Assembly (NCBI RefSeq): GCF_905220415.1
Contig: NC_059562.1
Coordinates: 885,501-949,500 of the forward strand
DNA length: 64,000 bases
Origin: Colias croceus
Lineage: Eukaryota > Arthropoda > Insecta > Lepidoptera > Pieridae
Reading direction: 5' to 3'
In this document: one piece after another, positions 63,101-64,000 of the stretch
How the letters are laid out: every line of letters starts with the position of its first letter
How positions within the stretch are numbered: position 1 is the stretch's first letter
Translations under genes and position numbers: made by a program
The notes under the pieces: generated by a model
Seen by the model: only the letters and a program-made list of their open reading frames with translations
The model's database searches: none
What the model was told of the DNA's origin: nothing

Positions 63101-64000
63101 TATTTGTATACTGTTTGTTCATTGACTGGTAGTCACGAGTGCCTACTTAGCATATTATATGAGACTGTCAATACTGTAAAATAAACAGTTGTTTACAAAA
63201 TTTAATAATTTAAGTAAAATTGTTAAAGCTGTCTGTTCCTAATTTTCGAAATGAAACAACTCACATTTTATTAGAAGTTTTTTTTTTTCATTTTTTGTTT
63301 AACTACTTACTAATAGTTAACAAACCAAAGCGAACCAAATACGTCATTGAAACTTAGACATACTACTTATAAAATAGGTCCAATAATCAACTTCCTTGTG
63401 AGCACAATGAATTAGCGGAAGCGCCAAATATAGAAAAAAGGCGCTACCTATAAAATTCTGTGCACATTTTTTCGCTTACATAATCAAGCTTAGATATTCA
63501 GATATTTTTATGAAATACAAACATTCATTTGTCCATTGCCCCTCTCTTTTATCCCTACAAAGTATGTGACCCTTTTGAACAGGGCATTTAATTAAGTTCT
63601 AAACAAAACAAACTTAATTTTAGGCATAAACTGATGTAGACTAAGCTGTTTATAAAATAGACACGCATAAAAATTAAACACTGCATTTTCCATAACTTTT
63701 TTTCAATAATTCCAACATAATCATAACCAGCCAGTCGTTACAATTTCGAAAAAAGAACAATCGTAGAATACGAACACGTATAGAAGCGATAAAGTAACGG
63801 ATTCGAAATTTTAAATAGTTCCATATTCAAACAGCGATTTCAAATATGGAAGGGCGATTGTTTCCCGTTTTCGCTTGTAGTTGAGGCTGGTTAATATGCG
63901 GGCTACGCGTTATGCGTTTCACAATAGCAATATGGCTGCTAGTGTTACCCGCCTTATAATTGTCGTCTTCATAGAACTTATGAATATTATAAAGGACAAT
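57186..64000. other. Castor upstream DNA, part 3: few repeats, possible regulatory region
   Basis: No convincing gene is found; the short open frames (e.g. 59043-59348, 60456-60677, 62527-62868) lack recognisable domains. The region has few recognisable mobile elements, more CG dinucleotides than the left side, and repeated TTCAAA/TGGAA and ATTCGAATT words (58207-58244, 60028-60045, 60800-60812, 63797-63851). A CA-rich tract lies at 59350-59384 and (TA)n near 62345-62358. Confidence 0.4.

Overview
ORGANISM AND CONTENT. This is AT-rich eukaryotic nuclear DNA, almost certainly from a moth or butterfly (Lepidoptera). Two things point there: small exons with canonical GT..AG introns, and a dense load of repeats typical of that order. 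The repeats are Helitron-like elements carrying (GTCT)n stretches and ending in a GC-rich hairpin plus CTAG, a tRNA-derived SINE, an RTE-type 3' tail with (CAT)n, and jockey/CR1-type LINEs. I found no rRNA gene, no intact tRNA gene, no CRISPR array and nothing bacterial. MAIN GENE. One protein-coding gene dominates, on the minus strand: castor (cas; vertebrate CASZ1), a C2H2-type zinc-finger transcription factor. I rebuilt 25 coding exons from the start codon at 45683 to the stop codon at 14658. All splice phases agree; the exons total 4,788 nt, or 1,595 residues plus stop. The protein has a conserved N-terminal segment (about 227-267), twelve castor-type fingers (about 458-1584), an AT-hook and a Pro/Asn/Leu/Gln-rich repeat region. 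Coding exons 1-5 (42.9-45.7 kb) encode the N-terminus. A 17.9-kb intron follows, then exons 6-25 (14.7-24.9 kb) encode all the fingers. A probable non-coding 5' exon lies at 46057-46145, so transcription starts further upstream (higher coordinates). LAYOUT. 1-2.4 kb: 3' part of a LINE with a late frameshift. 2.4-12.3 kb: repeat graveyard with a SINE, many Helitron-like copies, two TIR elements and a truncated LINE. 12.3-14.66 kb: region downstream of cas, probably including its 3' UTR. 14.66-24.94 kb: finger-coding exons. 24.94-42.88 kb: giant intron with inverted-repeat elements, duplications, CGATA clusters and a head-to-tail Helitron pair. 42.88-45.71 kb: 5' coding exons. 45.7-64 kb: gene-poor upstream DNA, poorer in recognisable repeats beyond 53 kb and marked by a recurring TTCAAATNTGGAA-like word. 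This is candidate promoter or enhancer territory. HOW THE PARTS RELATE. Castor is the only functional gene I can support. The long intron and upstream DNA plausibly hold its neural enhancers. The mobile elements are mostly decayed and lie in introns or intergenic DNA, some within 25-90 bp of splice donors.
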